The notes: generated by a model from the sequence alone, not told the origin. A DNA stretch of 64,000 nucleotides from Rossellomorea sp. SC111 (GCF_024733565.1 NZ_JANIOC010000013.1:62001-126000); one strand, 5' to 3'. Shown: positions 8,811 through 18,234, numbered from the stretch's first letter. Made by a program: numbers and translations.

Positions 8811-10256
8811 TCATACGATCTTCGTTATTCTGAAATAAGGATGATCGTGAGTGATTTCCTTTATGTTGATCTTTTTATTCAATGCTTTCTGGAGTCTCTC
8901 GATGTGGATGCCCTGTTTCCCAGCAAAACTATCCGCTACTTCCCGGGTCGCTTCCACTTCAACTCGTGAGCCGTCCATCCCTTCACATTCCCACAGTTCC
9001 CGCTCAAGCTGGAAGGCCATCGTCTCGGGACTCATTTCCCTCCCGGTACCATGACATACCGAGCACGGCCGGGTCAAGGCACCGGCAAGGGGCTGACGGG
9101 TCCTCTTCCGGGTCAATTCAAGGATCCCGAGTTTTGTGAACCCTACAATCGTTGTACGCTGCCGATCTGAAATGAGGGATTCTGAAAGAGCATCGATCAC
9201 TTCCTGGCGGTGGCTGTCCTTTTTCATATCAATGAAATCAATCAGGATCATCCCGCTTAAATTGCGGATCGTAAGCTGTTTCGCCATTTCTGCTGCCGCG
9301 AGTTTATTCGTCTCCAGTATGGTTTGCTCCAAGTTGTCTTTCCCGGTGAATTTTCCGGAATTGACATCCACAACCGTCATGGCTTCCGTTGCTTCGATGA
9401 CAAGAGTGGCCCCGTTCGGAAGCCACACTATTTTTTTCAGGGCATTCTCCCATGCCGAGTAAACGTCATAATGTTTAAAAATATTCTCGTGACCCTGATA
9501 AACCTCGAACGTCCATTTTTCTTTGATTCCCGCCCCGCTCATTTCCTCGACCTGAAGAAGGCTGTCATACTCATCGAAGACGATCTTCCCACCATCTCCT
9601 TTTTTCAAGTACTCGTGGAGATCCTCATAGAAGGTATCCTGCCGGGAGAGGAGGGACGGACACTTCGCCCTATTGGATACCCTCTCCAGCCTTTCATAGC
9701 GTGCGCGCAGGGAGTTCACCTCTTCTTGTAACACTGCCTCTTTCACCCCTGAGGCGTTGGTGCGCATCACAATGCCTTCTCCCCCTCGTTTCCACTCATT
9801 CGCTAATCGCCTCAACACCTTACGATTTTCCTCATCCACTTTTTTGGATACCGCCACATAATACCCCTTGGGCATATACACGAGATGTTCACCCTTCAGT
9901 TCAATGACCGCGGTCAACCTGGCACCCTTCGTCCCCATCTCATCCTTTAACACCTGAACGATGATTTTTTCCCCTTCATGGACACAATTTCCGATCGGGG
10001 CCGGATCACTTCCCTCATGATACGCTTTCACATTTTGCGGAAAGTCCTTTTCATGGAGGTAACCATTCTTTCCTTGCCCGAAATCGATAAACGCCGCACC
10101 GAGTCCCTTTTGGACCTTGATGACCCGTCCCAAGTAAATATTGCCCGTCAAGCTTTCTTCTCCAGGCGGATATGTATATAGACCGATAATTTCATTATGT
10201 GAACGGTGTACCCACCGTTTTTCCCTGCCCTTACTGTGTACAATCATTTCTTCCAT
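8811..10256 (-). CDS. rng: Ribonuclease E/G family endoribonuclease
   Basis: 481-residue 5'-end-sensing endoribonuclease for RNA decay or processing. The S1 domain with inserted loop is near the N-terminus (GNIYLGRVIKVQKGLGAAFIDFG). The DNase I-like catalytic part has the metal-binding aspartates in VVDVNSGKFTG and ILIDFIDMK. The Zn-link CSVCHGTGR is present in the C-terminal part. There is no long C-terminal scaffold, so it is RNase G-like. B. subtilis lacks this family and relies on RNase Y; several other Bacillaceae have it. ATG start with AGGGG seven bases upstream. It sits between spoIVFB and rplU behind its own terminator boundary. Confidence 0.93.
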   Translation of the reverse strand: MEEMIVHSKGREKRWVHRSHNEIIGLYTYPPGEESLTGNIYLGRVIKVQKGLGAAFIDFGQGKNGYLHEKDFPQNVKAYHEGSDPAPIGNCVHEGEKIIVQVLKDEMGTKGARLTAVIELKGEHLVYMPKGYYVAVSKKVDEENRKVLRRLANEWKRGGEGIVMRTNASGVKEAVLQEEVNSLRARYERLERVSNRAKCPSLLSRQDTFYEDLHEYLKKGDGGKIVFDEYDSLLQVEEMSGAGIKEKWTFEVYQGHENIFKHYDVYSAWENALKKIVWLPNGATLVIEATEAMTVVDVNSGKFTGKDNLEQTILETNKLAAAEMAKQLTIRNLSGMILIDFIDMKKDSHRQEVIDALSESLISDRQRTTIVGFTKLGILELTRKRTRQPLAGALTRPCSVCHGTGREMSPETMAFQLERELWECEGMDGSRVEVEATREVADSFAGKQGIHIERLQKALNKKINIKEITHDHPYFRITKIV

Positions 10257-10290
10257 ACCTAAACCCCTTTTCCACAGAAAAACTCATAAG

Positions 10291-10316
10291 AAAAAAGGGT
10301 TGAGTCCAACCCTTTT
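10291..10316 (-). terminator. Terminator of the spoIVF operon
   Basis: Stem AAAAGGGTTG / CAACCCTTTT with a short loop and a T-rich tail on the minus strand, between spoIVFB and the RNase gene. Confidence 0.85.
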
Positions 10317-10355
10317 ACCAGTATGCCCTTACTTTATACAGTTCGTGTCCATTCG

Positions 10356-11222
10356 TCAATAAAGGTAGAGAAGATCCTTCGTCTTCGCTGATGTCATCTT
10401 TTCCGCAAAGAAGGCGTGGAGCAGCTCGTTCTCATCGAGTTTCCCCACTTCAACCCCCTTTTCAAATACAACCAGTGGATGCTTCACACCCCGCTGAAAC
10501 CGTTCCACCACCGTCATGATGGATTCATCACTTTCAATGGGCAACGGCCGCAGTTGCACAAATTGATGGCTCTTCCCGTAATACCTCTCTAATAAAAACT
10601 TCATAAACGCATATCTCCTCTGCTTCCAGTCGACCCAAAGGGAGAAGTACAGGAAGGACAGGACGATCCACAAATTCAGGTGCAGGGGAGCGGTGACGAG
10701 TACAATCAGATGAAACAGCAGTAATAACCCAAATGAAAAGAGGAGCGTGTATTCATATGCCCTCAAATAATTCAACTTTGTCGCAAGGAGCAGGGAAACC
10801 AGCTTCCCCCCGTCCAATGGCCAAATGGGCAGGAGGTTAAACAGCAACACCATCATATTCAGCTGAAAAAAAAGCGAAAAGGTATCCTGACTGATCACTC
10901 CAAACTCCAACAGTAAAAAGCCAAAAGCAATAAGCCAGACGTGCTGCAGGGGGCCAGCCGCCACCACCCAGAACTCTTCCATTAAGGAACGGTTCCCGTG
11001 CTCATCCATCTCAGCGACACCCCCAAAGGGTAGCAGGGCTATTCTTTTCACTCTCCAGGAAAAGGATTGAGCCATGATCCCATGGCCCAGTTCATGGATC
11101 GTTATGATGACGAGGAGCATGATCAGTTCAAAGAAGTGGGCCGTCATTATGGCAATCCCGATTACAAGCCACAGTAAGGGATGGACGTAAAACTTCTTCA
11201 GGAGTGAAATGAAATTAGTCAA
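10356..11222 (-). CDS. spoIVFB: Stage IV sporulation intramembrane metalloprotease SpoIVFB
   Basis: 288-residue M50 site-2-type protease that cleaves pro-sigma-K in the mother cell at the outer forespore membrane. Zinc motif HELGH (about residue 43) lies in the second membrane segment. The third ligand region is NLLPIWPLDGGKL. Six or so membrane segments are followed by a C-terminal CBS-like ATP-sensing region (residues ~220-285). It overlaps spoIVFA by 8 bases, as in B. subtilis. Confidence 0.96.
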   Translation of the reverse strand: MTNFISLLKKFYVHPLLWLVIGIAIMTAHFFELIMLLVIITIHELGHGIMAQSFSWRVKRIALLPFGGVAEMDEHGNRSLMEEFWVVAAGPLQHVWLIAFGFLLLEFGVISQDTFSLFFQLNMMVLLFNLLPIWPLDGGKLVSLLLATKLNYLRAYEYTLLFSFGLLLLFHLIVLVTAPLHLNLWIVLSFLYFSLWVDWKQRRYAFMKFLLERYYGKSHQFVQLRPLPIESDESIMTVVERFQRGVKHPLVVFEKGVEVGKLDENELLHAFFAEKMTSAKTKDLLYLY

Positions 11223-11991
11223 ATGACATCACCTGGATCGGGTCGATGAATTCATCACCCATTTTAATGGCGAAATAAAACTCACCCGTTGATTCGTCTT
11301 GACTGCTGGATGAAACCTTGCCTACTAGAGAGCCCTTCTTGATTGATTCATACTGCTTCACATCAATCGATTCCAAATTGCCGTACCACGATTCTGATTT
11401 GTCCGCATGTTGAATGACCACCGTATTCCCCAACTCCTCCTTTTTCCCTGCAAATAGAACCAAACCTCCCTTCATAGCCGTTACATCCTCACCAAGGACC
11501 GTCTGCAGCATGATTCCCTGCCCATTGGTCTTGAAATTTTCTACGACCTTCCCAGAAGCAGGTCTTGCATATTCAGCACTTTGTTCGGATGCGGATTCTT
11601 TGCCGGAATCACTTGCAGGCAACAACGCAAGTGGTTTTCCAAATTGATCTTCATACCAGGTGGAAATAGCGGCGAATTGGAACTCCGTATCCATTGTCTT
11701 CATGACAACGGTTCTTGCGTCAGTGAATGCCGGGGAAGGGCTTTTGAACATGATGGCCGTCACCAACACCATGATCCCGGCCCCGAGTATTTTCAGCATG
11801 AAGGTTTCTTTCTTAAAAAGAGGATGGACTCCTGCCGGGGGAGGACCGCCTTCAAAGCTTGTCTGACGCTCCATTCCATAGCGTTCCTCATCCGTTGGCA
11901 GAAAGTAAGACGGATTATCGCCGGAGCCTGCCCCTCCCATTTTTTTTCGTTTTGCTATCCTCTTCCGTATTTCATCCGCTCGATTCCCCAT
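11215..11991 (-). CDS. spoIVFA: Stage IV sporulation protein SpoIVFA
   Basis: Membrane protein that holds SpoIVFB inactive together with BofA and is cleaved by SpoIVB to release sigma-K processing. It has a charged cytoplasmic N-terminus (EIRKRIAKRKK), one membrane helix (ILGAGIMVLVTAIMF, about residue 70-88) and an external degenerate LytM/M23 domain lacking obvious zinc ligands. The frame opens at 12000, but the ATG at 11991 is better spaced (9 bases) from AAGGA. Controlled by a near-consensus sigma-E promoter at 12112-12140. Confidence 0.93.
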   Translation of the reverse strand: MGNRADEIRKRIAKRKKMGGAGSGDNPSYFLPTDEERYGMERQTSFEGGPPPAGVHPLFKKETFMLKILGAGIMVLVTAIMFKSPSPAFTDARTVVMKTMDTEFQFAAISTWYEDQFGKPLALLPASDSGKESASEQSAEYARPASGKVVENFKTNGQGIMLQTVLGEDVTAMKGGLVLFAGKKEELGNTVVIQHADKSESWYGNLESIDVKQYESIKKGSLVGKVSSSSQDESTGEFYFAIKMGDEFIDPIQVMSFD

Positions 11992-12111
11992 GTACACCAT
12001 TCCTTTTTATAAGGTATTGTTTCATAACCAGTGATTGGCTTGGTCCATTCCTGTTGATGGGCAAACGGGTGTCAGATCCATACCAAGATTCCATTACACA
12101 TGTTTTGCTAC

Positions 12112-12140
12112 AATGTATGACTTGTCCTGAGAGAATATTC
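12112..12140 (-). promoter_or_regulatory. Sigma-E promoter of spoIVFA-spoIVFB
   Basis: Minus strand GAATATT, 14 bases, CATACATT: an almost perfect match to the sigma-E consensus. It gives an untranslated leader of about 110 bases. The spoIVF operon is known to be sigma-E dependent in B. subtilis. Confidence 0.85.
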
Positions 12141-12151
12141 ATCGTGAACAT

Positions 12152-12192
12152 AAAAAAGTCCCGGCAGGACGCATCATGCGACCTGCCGGGAC
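12152..12192 (-). terminator. Terminator of minC-minD
   Basis: Very stable stem GTCCCGGCAGG / CCTGCCGGGAC with a 13-base loop, followed on the minus strand by T6, directly after the minD stop. Confidence 0.93.
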
Positions 12193-12203
12193 CGTGTTTA
12201 TCT

Positions 12204-13007
12204 TTAGGCTTTTACACCAAATAACTTTTTAATTTTCATAAAGACGCCTGTTCTTTCTTCTTCCAGGGATTGCAGCGGGACCGATTCACCTAGAATCCGC
12301 CTCGCAATATTCCGGTAAGAAATCGACGCTTTACTGGTTGAATCAAGTGCGATCGGTTCCCCTTTATTCGACGATTTAATGACATTGTCATCATCGGCGA
12401 CGATTCCGAGAAGATCGATGGAAAGATGCGTTGTGATTTCATCCACATCCAGCATTTCACCGTTTTTCATCATATGATTCCGGATACGATTGATCACCAA
12501 TTTCGGAGGCTCGATGTTCTCCTTCTCCAAAAGGCCGATGATCCGGTCAGCATCCCGGACTGCCGAAATTTCGGGAGTGGTCACGACGATCGCGCGATCT
12601 GCTCCTGCAACGGCGTTCTTATACCCCTGCTCAATTCCTGCAGGGCAGTCGATAATGATATAATCATAGTCTTGCTTTAAGTCCAGTACCAGCTTTTTCA
12701 TCTGTTCAGGATTGACAGCGGATTTATCACTCGTCTGAGCAGCAGGCAGTAAGAATAATTTGTCTTCGAAGCGTTTGTCTTTCACAAGGGCTTGATGGAC
12801 TTTACATCTGCCCTCCACTACGTCAACTAAATCATAAATGATCCGGTTTTCAAGGCCCATTACAACGTCCAGATTCCTGAGGCCGATATCCGTATCAATC
12901 AGACAAACCTTTTTGCCTTGTAGAGCTAATGCTGTACCAACATTGGCAGAAGTAGTCGTCTTTCCCACTCCACCTTTACCTGAAGTAACAACTATGGCTT
13001 CACCCAC
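12204..13007 (-). CDS. minD: Septum site-determining ATPase MinD
   Basis: 267-residue ParA-type ATPase that recruits MinC to the membrane and limits division to mid-cell. Deviant Walker A KGGVGKTTTSANVG, Walker B region YIIIDCPAGIE, and a C-terminal amphipathic membrane-targeting helix (FMKIKKLFGVKA). It follows minC by one base. The terminator is immediately downstream. Confidence 0.98.
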   Translation of the reverse strand: MGEAIVVTSGKGGVGKTTTSANVGTALALQGKKVCLIDTDIGLRNLDVVMGLENRIIYDLVDVVEGRCKVHQALVKDKRFEDKLFLLPAAQTSDKSAVNPEQMKKLVLDLKQDYDYIIIDCPAGIEQGYKNAVAGADRAIVVTTPEISAVRDADRIIGLLEKENIEPPKLVINRIRNHMMKNGEMLDVDEITTHLSIDLLGIVADDDNVIKSSNKGEPIALDSTSKASISYRNIARRILGESVPLQSLEEERTGVFMKIKKLFGVKA

Positions 13008-13008
13008 A

Positions 13009-13689
13009 TTAGCTTCCTCCTTTAAAACTAGTAATATTTGGTCTAAGATGTTTCAAAACTTGTAATCGATCGACAACGATCTGCCCACTTTCATCCACAT
13101 ACGCACATTCCATTTCGCGGTCATCCTCTTCCTCCACCCGATCAGGTGCACGGTTCAGGGAATCTGCGATCCGAAGCTGGGATGGGACCATTTTCGAAGC
13201 CACGATGACCGACTCATCATTTCCATTGCAGCCTGCATGGGCAATCCCTTTTAATGAACCTAGTATGTAAATATTCCCCCCGGCGAGGACCTTCCCCCCC
13301 GGATTGACATCTCCTACTACGAGAATATCGCCGGACACTTCCACGACCTGTCCTGAACGGATGACCCCGGTGAGGGTTTCGATATTTCGTTCATCTATGA
13401 GTTTCTCTGCATCATTTTTCGTTATGACATTACTCCATACTTCGTTTACAACTAAATTGCGTTTTTGTCTTACGATATCCTTCAACTCTTCCACTTGATC
13501 TTCTTCCAGGTAACGATTGCCTGTTTGAATATTGACCGTCAGGAGAGGGGTTCCTTCTGTTTCCCTGTATTGGGCAGACAGCTTATCGTCCAGTTCCTTT
13601 TTTAATTCCTGAAACGAGCATTGATCGTTGAGATGAAGAGTCAGTCCTTCTTTTGTTCCTTTTATCATCACATTTGGCTTCTTATTCAT
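13009..13689 (-). CDS. minC: Septum site-determining protein MinC
   Basis: FtsZ-assembly inhibitor of about 226 residues. N-terminal inhibitory domain (VMIKGTKEGLTLHLND) and a C-terminal beta-helix domain with repeated glycines (VSGDILVVGDVNPGGKVLAGGNIYILGSL split across turns), which dimerises and binds MinD. The frame begins at GTG 13704, but that codon lies in the ribosome site GAGGTG. The ATG at 13689 (12-base spacing) gives the family start. Confidence 0.95.
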   Translation of the reverse strand: MNKKPNVMIKGTKEGLTLHLNDQCSFQELKKELDDKLSAQYRETEGTPLLTVNIQTGNRYLEEDQVEELKDIVRQKRNLVVNEVWSNVITKNDAEKLIDERNIETLTGVIRSGQVVEVSGDILVVGDVNPGGKVLAGGNIYILGSLKGIAHAGCNGNDESVIVASKMVPSQLRIADSLNRAPDRVEEEDDREMECAYVDESGQIVVDRLQVLKHLRPNITSFKGGS

Positions 13690-13773
13690 GTCGCAATTTT
13701 TCACCTCAGTCGTCTATAAATTCGACATAAGCAGTGTCATTTCCTCTTTATATGAAAAAATTACTAATTGAAT

Positions 13774-14295
13774 TTATTCATCCAACCACTCTTTCCGTTT
13801 CTTTAGAAGGTAGTTTCTAAATGGAAATGCCAGAATGATATAAAACAGGACATTCAGGACCAAAGTCGGCCATAAACGCCAGTCCACAAACTGCATGAAC
13901 GTCAAATCTGTCCTCTTGATAATATGGTTGATCTCGTAAACCAAAAACTCTAAAACAGAAATATCCACAAGGGTTATGATCCCTAAAACAAAGAGGTTAT
14001 TATGTAACACCTTCATCATCTGATGTGACAGAAAAATGACAAATGGGAATAGCACCAGGTAAATCCCGTTGATTTCAGTGTAATAAATATCAAATAGGAA
14101 GCCAAAGATGAACCCATAAAGGAGTGCGGTCCGATATTGGTAAAATGCACAAATAAAGAACAGCACAATAATCAGGAAATGCGGAACGATCAATTTCTGA
14201 TCGAACCACTCTTCACTTGGAAAAAGATGGACAAATAGACTTTCACTGTAGAAGAAAAGCAAAGTCATGAACGGAAGGAGGAGCCGGCTGATCAT
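13774..14295 (-). CDS. mreD: Rod shape-determining protein MreD
   Basis: 173-residue integral membrane protein of the elongasome with about five to six membrane segments; low sequence conservation is normal. Identified from hydropathy, length, and position overlapping mreC by four bases and preceding minC. Confidence 0.92.
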   Translation of the reverse strand: MISRLLLPFMTLLFFYSESLFVHLFPSEEWFDQKLIVPHFLIIVLFFICAFYQYRTALLYGFIFGFLFDIYYTEINGIYLVLFPFVIFLSHQMMKVLHNNLFVLGIITLVDISVLEFLVYEINHIIKRTDLTFMQFVDWRLWPTLVLNVLFYIILAFPFRNYLLKKRKEWLDE

Positions 14296-15170
14296 TGCTC
14301 TTCCTCCTCAACCGCGTCCTTTTCCGTCACACCTTGAATTTCCCGATCGATGACCATGACATGCTCTAAATGATAGAAATCAGCAGCAGGCTTCACATAT
14401 GCCGTTTGCGTCAACCCATACTGATCCGGCTTGACTTCCTTCACTTCCCCGATGACCAATCCTTTAGGGAACACCCCGCCAAGGCCTGAGGTCATCACTT
14501 TCGACCCTTTTTCAACCTTCATATCGTTGGAAATCCGCTTCACTAAGATTTCTTCTTTCTTACTGTCGTATCCTTCAATCCATCCGTTTATATCCTGGTC
14601 TTTACTTTGGATGACAGTGGAAATCCGGTTTTTTGTATTATTTGTCGAAATCAATTCGACTGTAGATGAAAATTCATTGACGCTTTTAATCTTTCCGATC
14701 AATCCGGCTGAAGAGATGACGGCCATATCCGATTGGATCCCGTTCACTTCACCTTTATCGATGGTGATGAGTTCCTGCCATTGATCCGGATTTCTTGCAA
14801 TGACGGTTGCCTGAACCGTTTTATAAGCGCGAAGATTCTCCTTCTTATCAAGGACCGCCCGTAATTCATCGTTATCCTGTTTCAGGTCCTTCACTTTTGT
14901 TTCAAGTTTGATCAGCTCATCCAAACGCGTTTTCAGTTTTTCGTTTTCTGTATATGTATTTTGAAGATCTTGAACGTTATCAACAACTCCGGCTACATAA
15001 TTGACAGGTTTTGAAACCAATGACTGTCCGAATCCTACCATGTCTTTCACAAACTGCTCAGGCCAGCTGATGCTATCCCGGTCCCGCAAAGAAAATCCGA
15101 TTAATCCCACCAGGACAATGACACTGACGAGCAGAATGATCAAACGTTTATTCAGGAAGAATTGTGGCAT
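14292..15170 (-). CDS. mreC: Rod shape-determining protein MreC
   Basis: About 292 residues. Short cytoplasmic N-terminus, one membrane helix (IILLVSVIVLVGLIGF), a coiled coil (about residues 65-110) and a two-barrel extracytoplasmic domain (DKGEVNGIQSDMAVIS, TSGLGGVFPKGLVIGEV). It scaffolds cell-wall synthesis with MreB and MreD. Start ATG at 15170 with GAGGTG six bases upstream; an ATG three codons earlier lies inside the ribosome site. Confidence 0.96.
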   Translation of the reverse strand: MPQFFLNKRLIILLVSVIVLVGLIGFSLRDRDSISWPEQFVKDMVGFGQSLVSKPVNYVAGVVDNVQDLQNTYTENEKLKTRLDELIKLETKVKDLKQDNDELRAVLDKKENLRAYKTVQATVIARNPDQWQELITIDKGEVNGIQSDMAVISSAGLIGKIKSVNEFSSTVELISTNNTKNRISTVIQSKDQDINGWIEGYDSKKEEILVKRISNDMKVEKGSKVMTSGLGGVFPKGLVIGEVKEVKPDQYGLTQTAYVKPAADFYHLEHVMVIDREIQGVTEKDAVEEEEQ

Positions 15171-15205
15171 GATGTACACCTCAACCTTTTCTCATTCTAG
15201 TAAAT

Positions 15206-15235
15206 ACTATATCAAAAATCGTTTATATTTGATAT
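15206..15235 (-). promoter_or_regulatory. Candidate promoter of mreC-mreD-minC-minD
   Basis: Extended -10 TG-A-TATAGT on the minus strand at 15206-15214, about 40 bases upstream of mreC, downstream of the probable mreB terminator. No convincing -35 at 17 bases. Confidence 0.45.
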
Positions 15236-15263
15236 CATTCGTCAAAATATTCATGGTTCTTCG

Positions 15264-15294
15264 AAAAAAGATGGGGCCGGCCTTAAGGCTGCCC
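15264..15294 (-). terminator. Probable mreB terminator
   Basis: GGGC-A-GCC-TTAA-GGC-C-GGCCC hairpin followed on the minus strand by ATCTTTTTT, 40 bases after the mreB stop. The mismatches suggest partial read-through into mreCD. Confidence 0.55.
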
Positions 15295-15333
15295 TTGCAT
15301 CCTTAAGGAAACGTCCCCCATTACGATCAATTA

Positions 15334-16341
15334 TTATTTTCCTCTTGTTTTGAATAAGTGAATATGGTCAAGGGCTTTCCCTGTCCCGATTGCCACGCAA
15401 TCCAGTGGTTCTTCGGCAATAAGTACCGGCATCTTCGTTTCATCGCTGATCACCTTGTCCAAGTTGCGAAGAAGAGCTCCGCCTCCAGTAAGTACAATCC
15501 CTCTGTCCATGATGTCTGCAGCAAGTTCCGGCGGTGTTTTTTCAAGCGTACTCTTTACGGCGTCCACAATCGTGTAGACGGTATCATGAAGGGCGGATGC
15601 AATTTCCACAGCCGTTACTTCAATCGTTTTCGGCAATCCTGTCAAAAGGTCACGCCCGCGGATTTCCATCGCTTCGATGCCTTCAGAATCTCCTGCAGAG
15701 CCCACTTCCATCTTGATGGTTTCCGCTGTTCGGTCCCCGATCATCAGGTTATATGTCTTACGGATATAATTGATGATCGCGTCATCCATTTCATCCCCGG
15801 CAACACGGATCGACTGACTTGTCACGATTCCACCTAAAGAGATGATCGCCACTTCCGTCGTTCCTCCACCGATATCCACGACCATGCTTCCTGTCGGTTC
15901 CCATACAGGTAGATTTGCTCCGATCGCCGCTGCGAAAGGCTCTTCAATCGTGTAGGCATCCCGTGCCCCTGCTTGTCTTGTTGCATCGATGACCGCTCTT
16001 TCCTCCACCCCTGTAATGCCTGAAGGTACACAAATCATGACATAAGGCTTTCGTGAAAAAGCCCCCTTATTGCGTGTCGCCTGCTTTATGTAATACTTCA
16101 TCATCGTGGCGGTCGTTTCATAGTCAGCGATGACTCCATCCTTCATCGGGCGGAGTGCAACGACATTCCCCGGTGTACGGCCGATCATGTTCTTTGCGTC
16201 ATTACCCACAGCAACGATCTGCTTATTATCTGTTTGAAGTGCCACGACAGAAGGTTCGCGAACGACAATCCCCTTGCCTTTCACGTACACCAATGTGTTA
16301 GCAGTTCCTAAATCAATCCCTAAATCTTTCGTTCCAAACAT
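15334..16341 (-). CDS. mreB: Rod shape-determining actin-like protein MreB
   Basis: 335-residue bacterial actin that directs lateral wall synthesis. ATPase motifs: [37 protein letters not shown], and [15 protein letters not shown]. No truncation relative to the family. It lies downstream of radC and upstream of mreC, as in B. subtilis. Confidence 0.98.
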   Translation of the reverse strand: MFGTKDLGIDLGTANTLVYVKGKGIVVREPSVVALQTDNKQIVAVGNDAKNMIGRTPGNVVALRPMKDGVIADYETTATMMKYYIKQATRNKGAFSRKPYVMICVPSGITGVEERAVIDATRQAGARDAYTIEEPFAAAIGANLPVWEPTGSMVVDIGGGTTEVAIISLGGIVTSQSIRVAGDEMDDAIINYIRKTYNLMIGDRTAETIKMEVGSAGDSEGIEAMEIRGRDLLTGLPKTIEVTAVEIASALHDTVYTIVDAVKSTLEKTPPELAADIMDRGIVLTGGGALLRNLDKVISDETKMPVLIAEEPLDCVAIGTGKALDHIHLFKTRGK

Positions 16342-16520
16342 GAATGGTATCTCCCTTTCTAATACAAATTGGCTGGTTTTTATTAAGGTTTATGTGTTTT
16401 CATAGGAGAGTTGTCCAATCACTCTCTACCTCTTAATTTTCGTCACAATAATGTTTCGTTCATGCATAACGAAAAGACTCATCCCCTTGTAGAATGACTC
16501 TCTTATTTCAGTAAGCCCGC

Positions 16521-16550
16521 GTTATATTGAATCACGATATTGTTTGTAAA
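16521..16550 (-). promoter_or_regulatory. Candidate mreB promoter
   Basis: Minus strand TTTACA, 18-base spacer, TATAAC in the 254-base gap between radC and mreB. It would give a leader of about 170 bases. Confidence 0.4.
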
Positions 16551-16595
16551 AATCATAAGCTTTATTATATCGTAACCAGGAAAAAAATCATAGTG

Positions 16596-17306
16596 TCATA
16601 AATACCCTTTTTCCTTTAAACTAATAAACTTCTTCTCCCCTATTATAAGATGATCGAGTACATCAATACCAATGATCCGACCGCATTCCACCAATCTTTT
16701 TGTCACTTCTATGTCTTCCCTGCTCGGAGTCGGATCTCCCGATGGATGGTTATGGATGCAAATGATGGATGCGGCGGAGCGGCGAAAGGCTTCTTTAAAG
16801 ACTTCCCTAGGGTGTACTATGGAAGCGTTGAGGCTTCCGATAAAGATGGTTTGCTTGTGGAGAACTTGATTCTTAGTGTTGAGGTATAAGCAGACAAAAT
16901 GCTCCTGGGCCAAAAATCTCATATCATTCATGACATAGTTGGCCCCGTCTTCAGGGGAACGGATCGAGTATCTGTCATCAAAGGCGAGATTGCTGATGCG
17001 CCGGCCGAATTCCACGGCAGCCATGATCTGGACCGCCTTGGCTAGACCGATGCCTTTTGTCTTTGTGATCTCTTCCAGGGACGCATCCTTTAATAGATTC
17101 AATCCGTCGAATTGGTTTAGGAGTCTGTTGGATAATTGAAGAACGGACTCGGATTTTGTTCCCGTCCGGAGTAAAATGGCAAGCAGCTCCTGATTGGACA
17201 GGCTTGCTGCTCCGCTTTGGATCATTCTTTCCCTCGGTCTCTCATCCTGGGGAAAATCCCTGATCATCAACCGGTTCTCTTCCTGCTTTTGCATTGTTTT
17301 TACCAT
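16596..17306 (-). CDS. radC: RadC/YsxA family JAMM-fold protein
   Basis: 236-residue protein with an N-terminal helix-hairpin-helix region (LSNQELLAILLRTGTKSESV, then TKGIGLAKAVQIMAAVE) and a C-terminal JAB1/MPN+ metal motif CIHNHPSGDPTPSREDI. The historic link to DNA repair is doubtful and the biochemical role is unknown. ATG with AGGAGG five bases upstream. It lies 28 bases downstream of maf, likely cotranscribed. Confidence 0.94.
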   Translation of the reverse strand: MVKTMQKQEENRLMIRDFPQDERPRERMIQSGAASLSNQELLAILLRTGTKSESVLQLSNRLLNQFDGLNLLKDASLEEITKTKGIGLAKAVQIMAAVEFGRRISNLAFDDRYSIRSPEDGANYVMNDMRFLAQEHFVCLYLNTKNQVLHKQTIFIGSLNASIVHPREVFKEAFRRSAASIICIHNHPSGDPTPSREDIEVTKRLVECGRIIGIDVLDHLIIGEKKFISLKEKGYL

Positions 17307-17334
17307 GGGTTCCTCCTATTCTTACGTGAAGGAG

Positions 17335-17907
17335 TCATTCTGATTGAAGATAGCCCATTTCGAGTAAAACACGATTCACCCGGGAGATCGGGAGGCCAAC
17401 GACCGAGAAATAATCGCCCTTGATTTCCTTGACGAATTTCGCGCCAATTCCCTGGATCCCATATGACCCGGCTTTATCAAAAGGTTCTTCTGTTGCGATA
17501 TAGTCATCGATCTCTTTAGAGGTTAACTCCCAAAACGTAACATCTGTTTTTTCATAAAAGAGTTTCTCCTCCTCACCATGGAGGATCGCAACACCTGTGT
17601 AAACTGCGTGAGAAGAACCGGAAAGCATTCTGAGCACTTCTTTCGCTTCTTCATCGGATCCCGGCTTTCCAAGGATCTTCCCATCCTTGGTCACGACGGT
17701 GTCTGAACCGATCACATAATGAGTAGGGTGTTGATTCGATATTACCAATGCTTTTTTCCTTGCGAGATACATGACCACTTCATGGGGCAATAAATCAGAA
17801 GAAAAGGATTCATCAACACTGGAGCCCATAATGGAAAAAGAGAGTTGGATTTGTTGGAGAAGTTCTTTTCGTCGGGGAGATTGTGAAGCGAGTATGAGGT
17901 TGGACAC
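17335..17907 (-). CDS. maf: Maf nucleoside-triphosphate pyrophosphatase
   Basis: 190-residue house-cleaning enzyme that hydrolyses non-canonical or dTTP/UTP nucleotides; in Bacillus it is linked to septum arrest. Motifs: LILASQSPRRKELLQQ, the E33-type region SSVDESF, IGSDTVVTKDGKILGKP, and AGSYGIQGIGAKFVKEIKGDY. Start GTG at 17907 with AAAGGA eight bases upstream. It leads a maf-radC unit. Confidence 0.96.
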   Translation of the reverse strand: MSNLILASQSPRRKELLQQIQLSFSIMGSSVDESFSSDLLPHEVVMYLARKKALVISNQHPTHYVIGSDTVVTKDGKILGKPGSDEEAKEVLRMLSGSSHAVYTGVAILHGEEEKLFYEKTDVTFWELTSKEIDDYIATEEPFDKAGSYGIQGIGAKFVKEIKGDYFSVVGLPISRVNRVLLEMGYLQSE

Positions 17908-18066
17908 ACCATACCATTCCTTTCAGGGTAATAGAGAGATACAAGAATATACTACCAAAATCCTCTATTCTAAACAAGTGAAAAGAGGATTGGACATAAC
18001 TAAATAAACCCATCTAAAGAAGAACTATCTGTACTCATGACCTTTTGGGGATCCCTTGTTACACCG

Positions 18067-18190
18067 TTGATTTCCGTGCAAGACTTCGCTTTCCTCGGGC
18101 GTTCGGCTAGCCTCCTCGTCGCTGACGCTCCTGCGGGGTCTCACCTACTCCGCTTTTCCCGCAGGAGTCTTCGTCTTGCACTCCAATCAA
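18067..18190. repeat. Bacillaceae palindromic intergenic repeat, copy 1 (type A)
   Basis: About 124 bases bounded by inverted ends TTGATT-TCC-GTGCAAGAC and GTCTTGCAC-TCC-AATCAA, with a GC-rich core containing CCTCCTCGTCGC, CTCCTGCGGGG and CCCGCAGGAG. This family is common between Bacillaceae genes. It occupies part of the 452-base maf-spoIIB gap; the rest holds the spoIIB terminator and the maf upstream region (weak TTGTTT-17-TAGTAT). Related copies are at 55906-55971 and 60936-61173. Confidence 0.85.
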
Positions 18191-18234
18191 CAGCTAGAAC
18201 CTGCAAAATACATAATATTCGGTTAAAAAATAAG

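Noticed and set aside
18067-18190. Insertion sequence or MITE with transposase-style target duplication
   Set aside because: No transposase and no clear flanking duplication; the family is better treated as an intergenic palindromic repeat.
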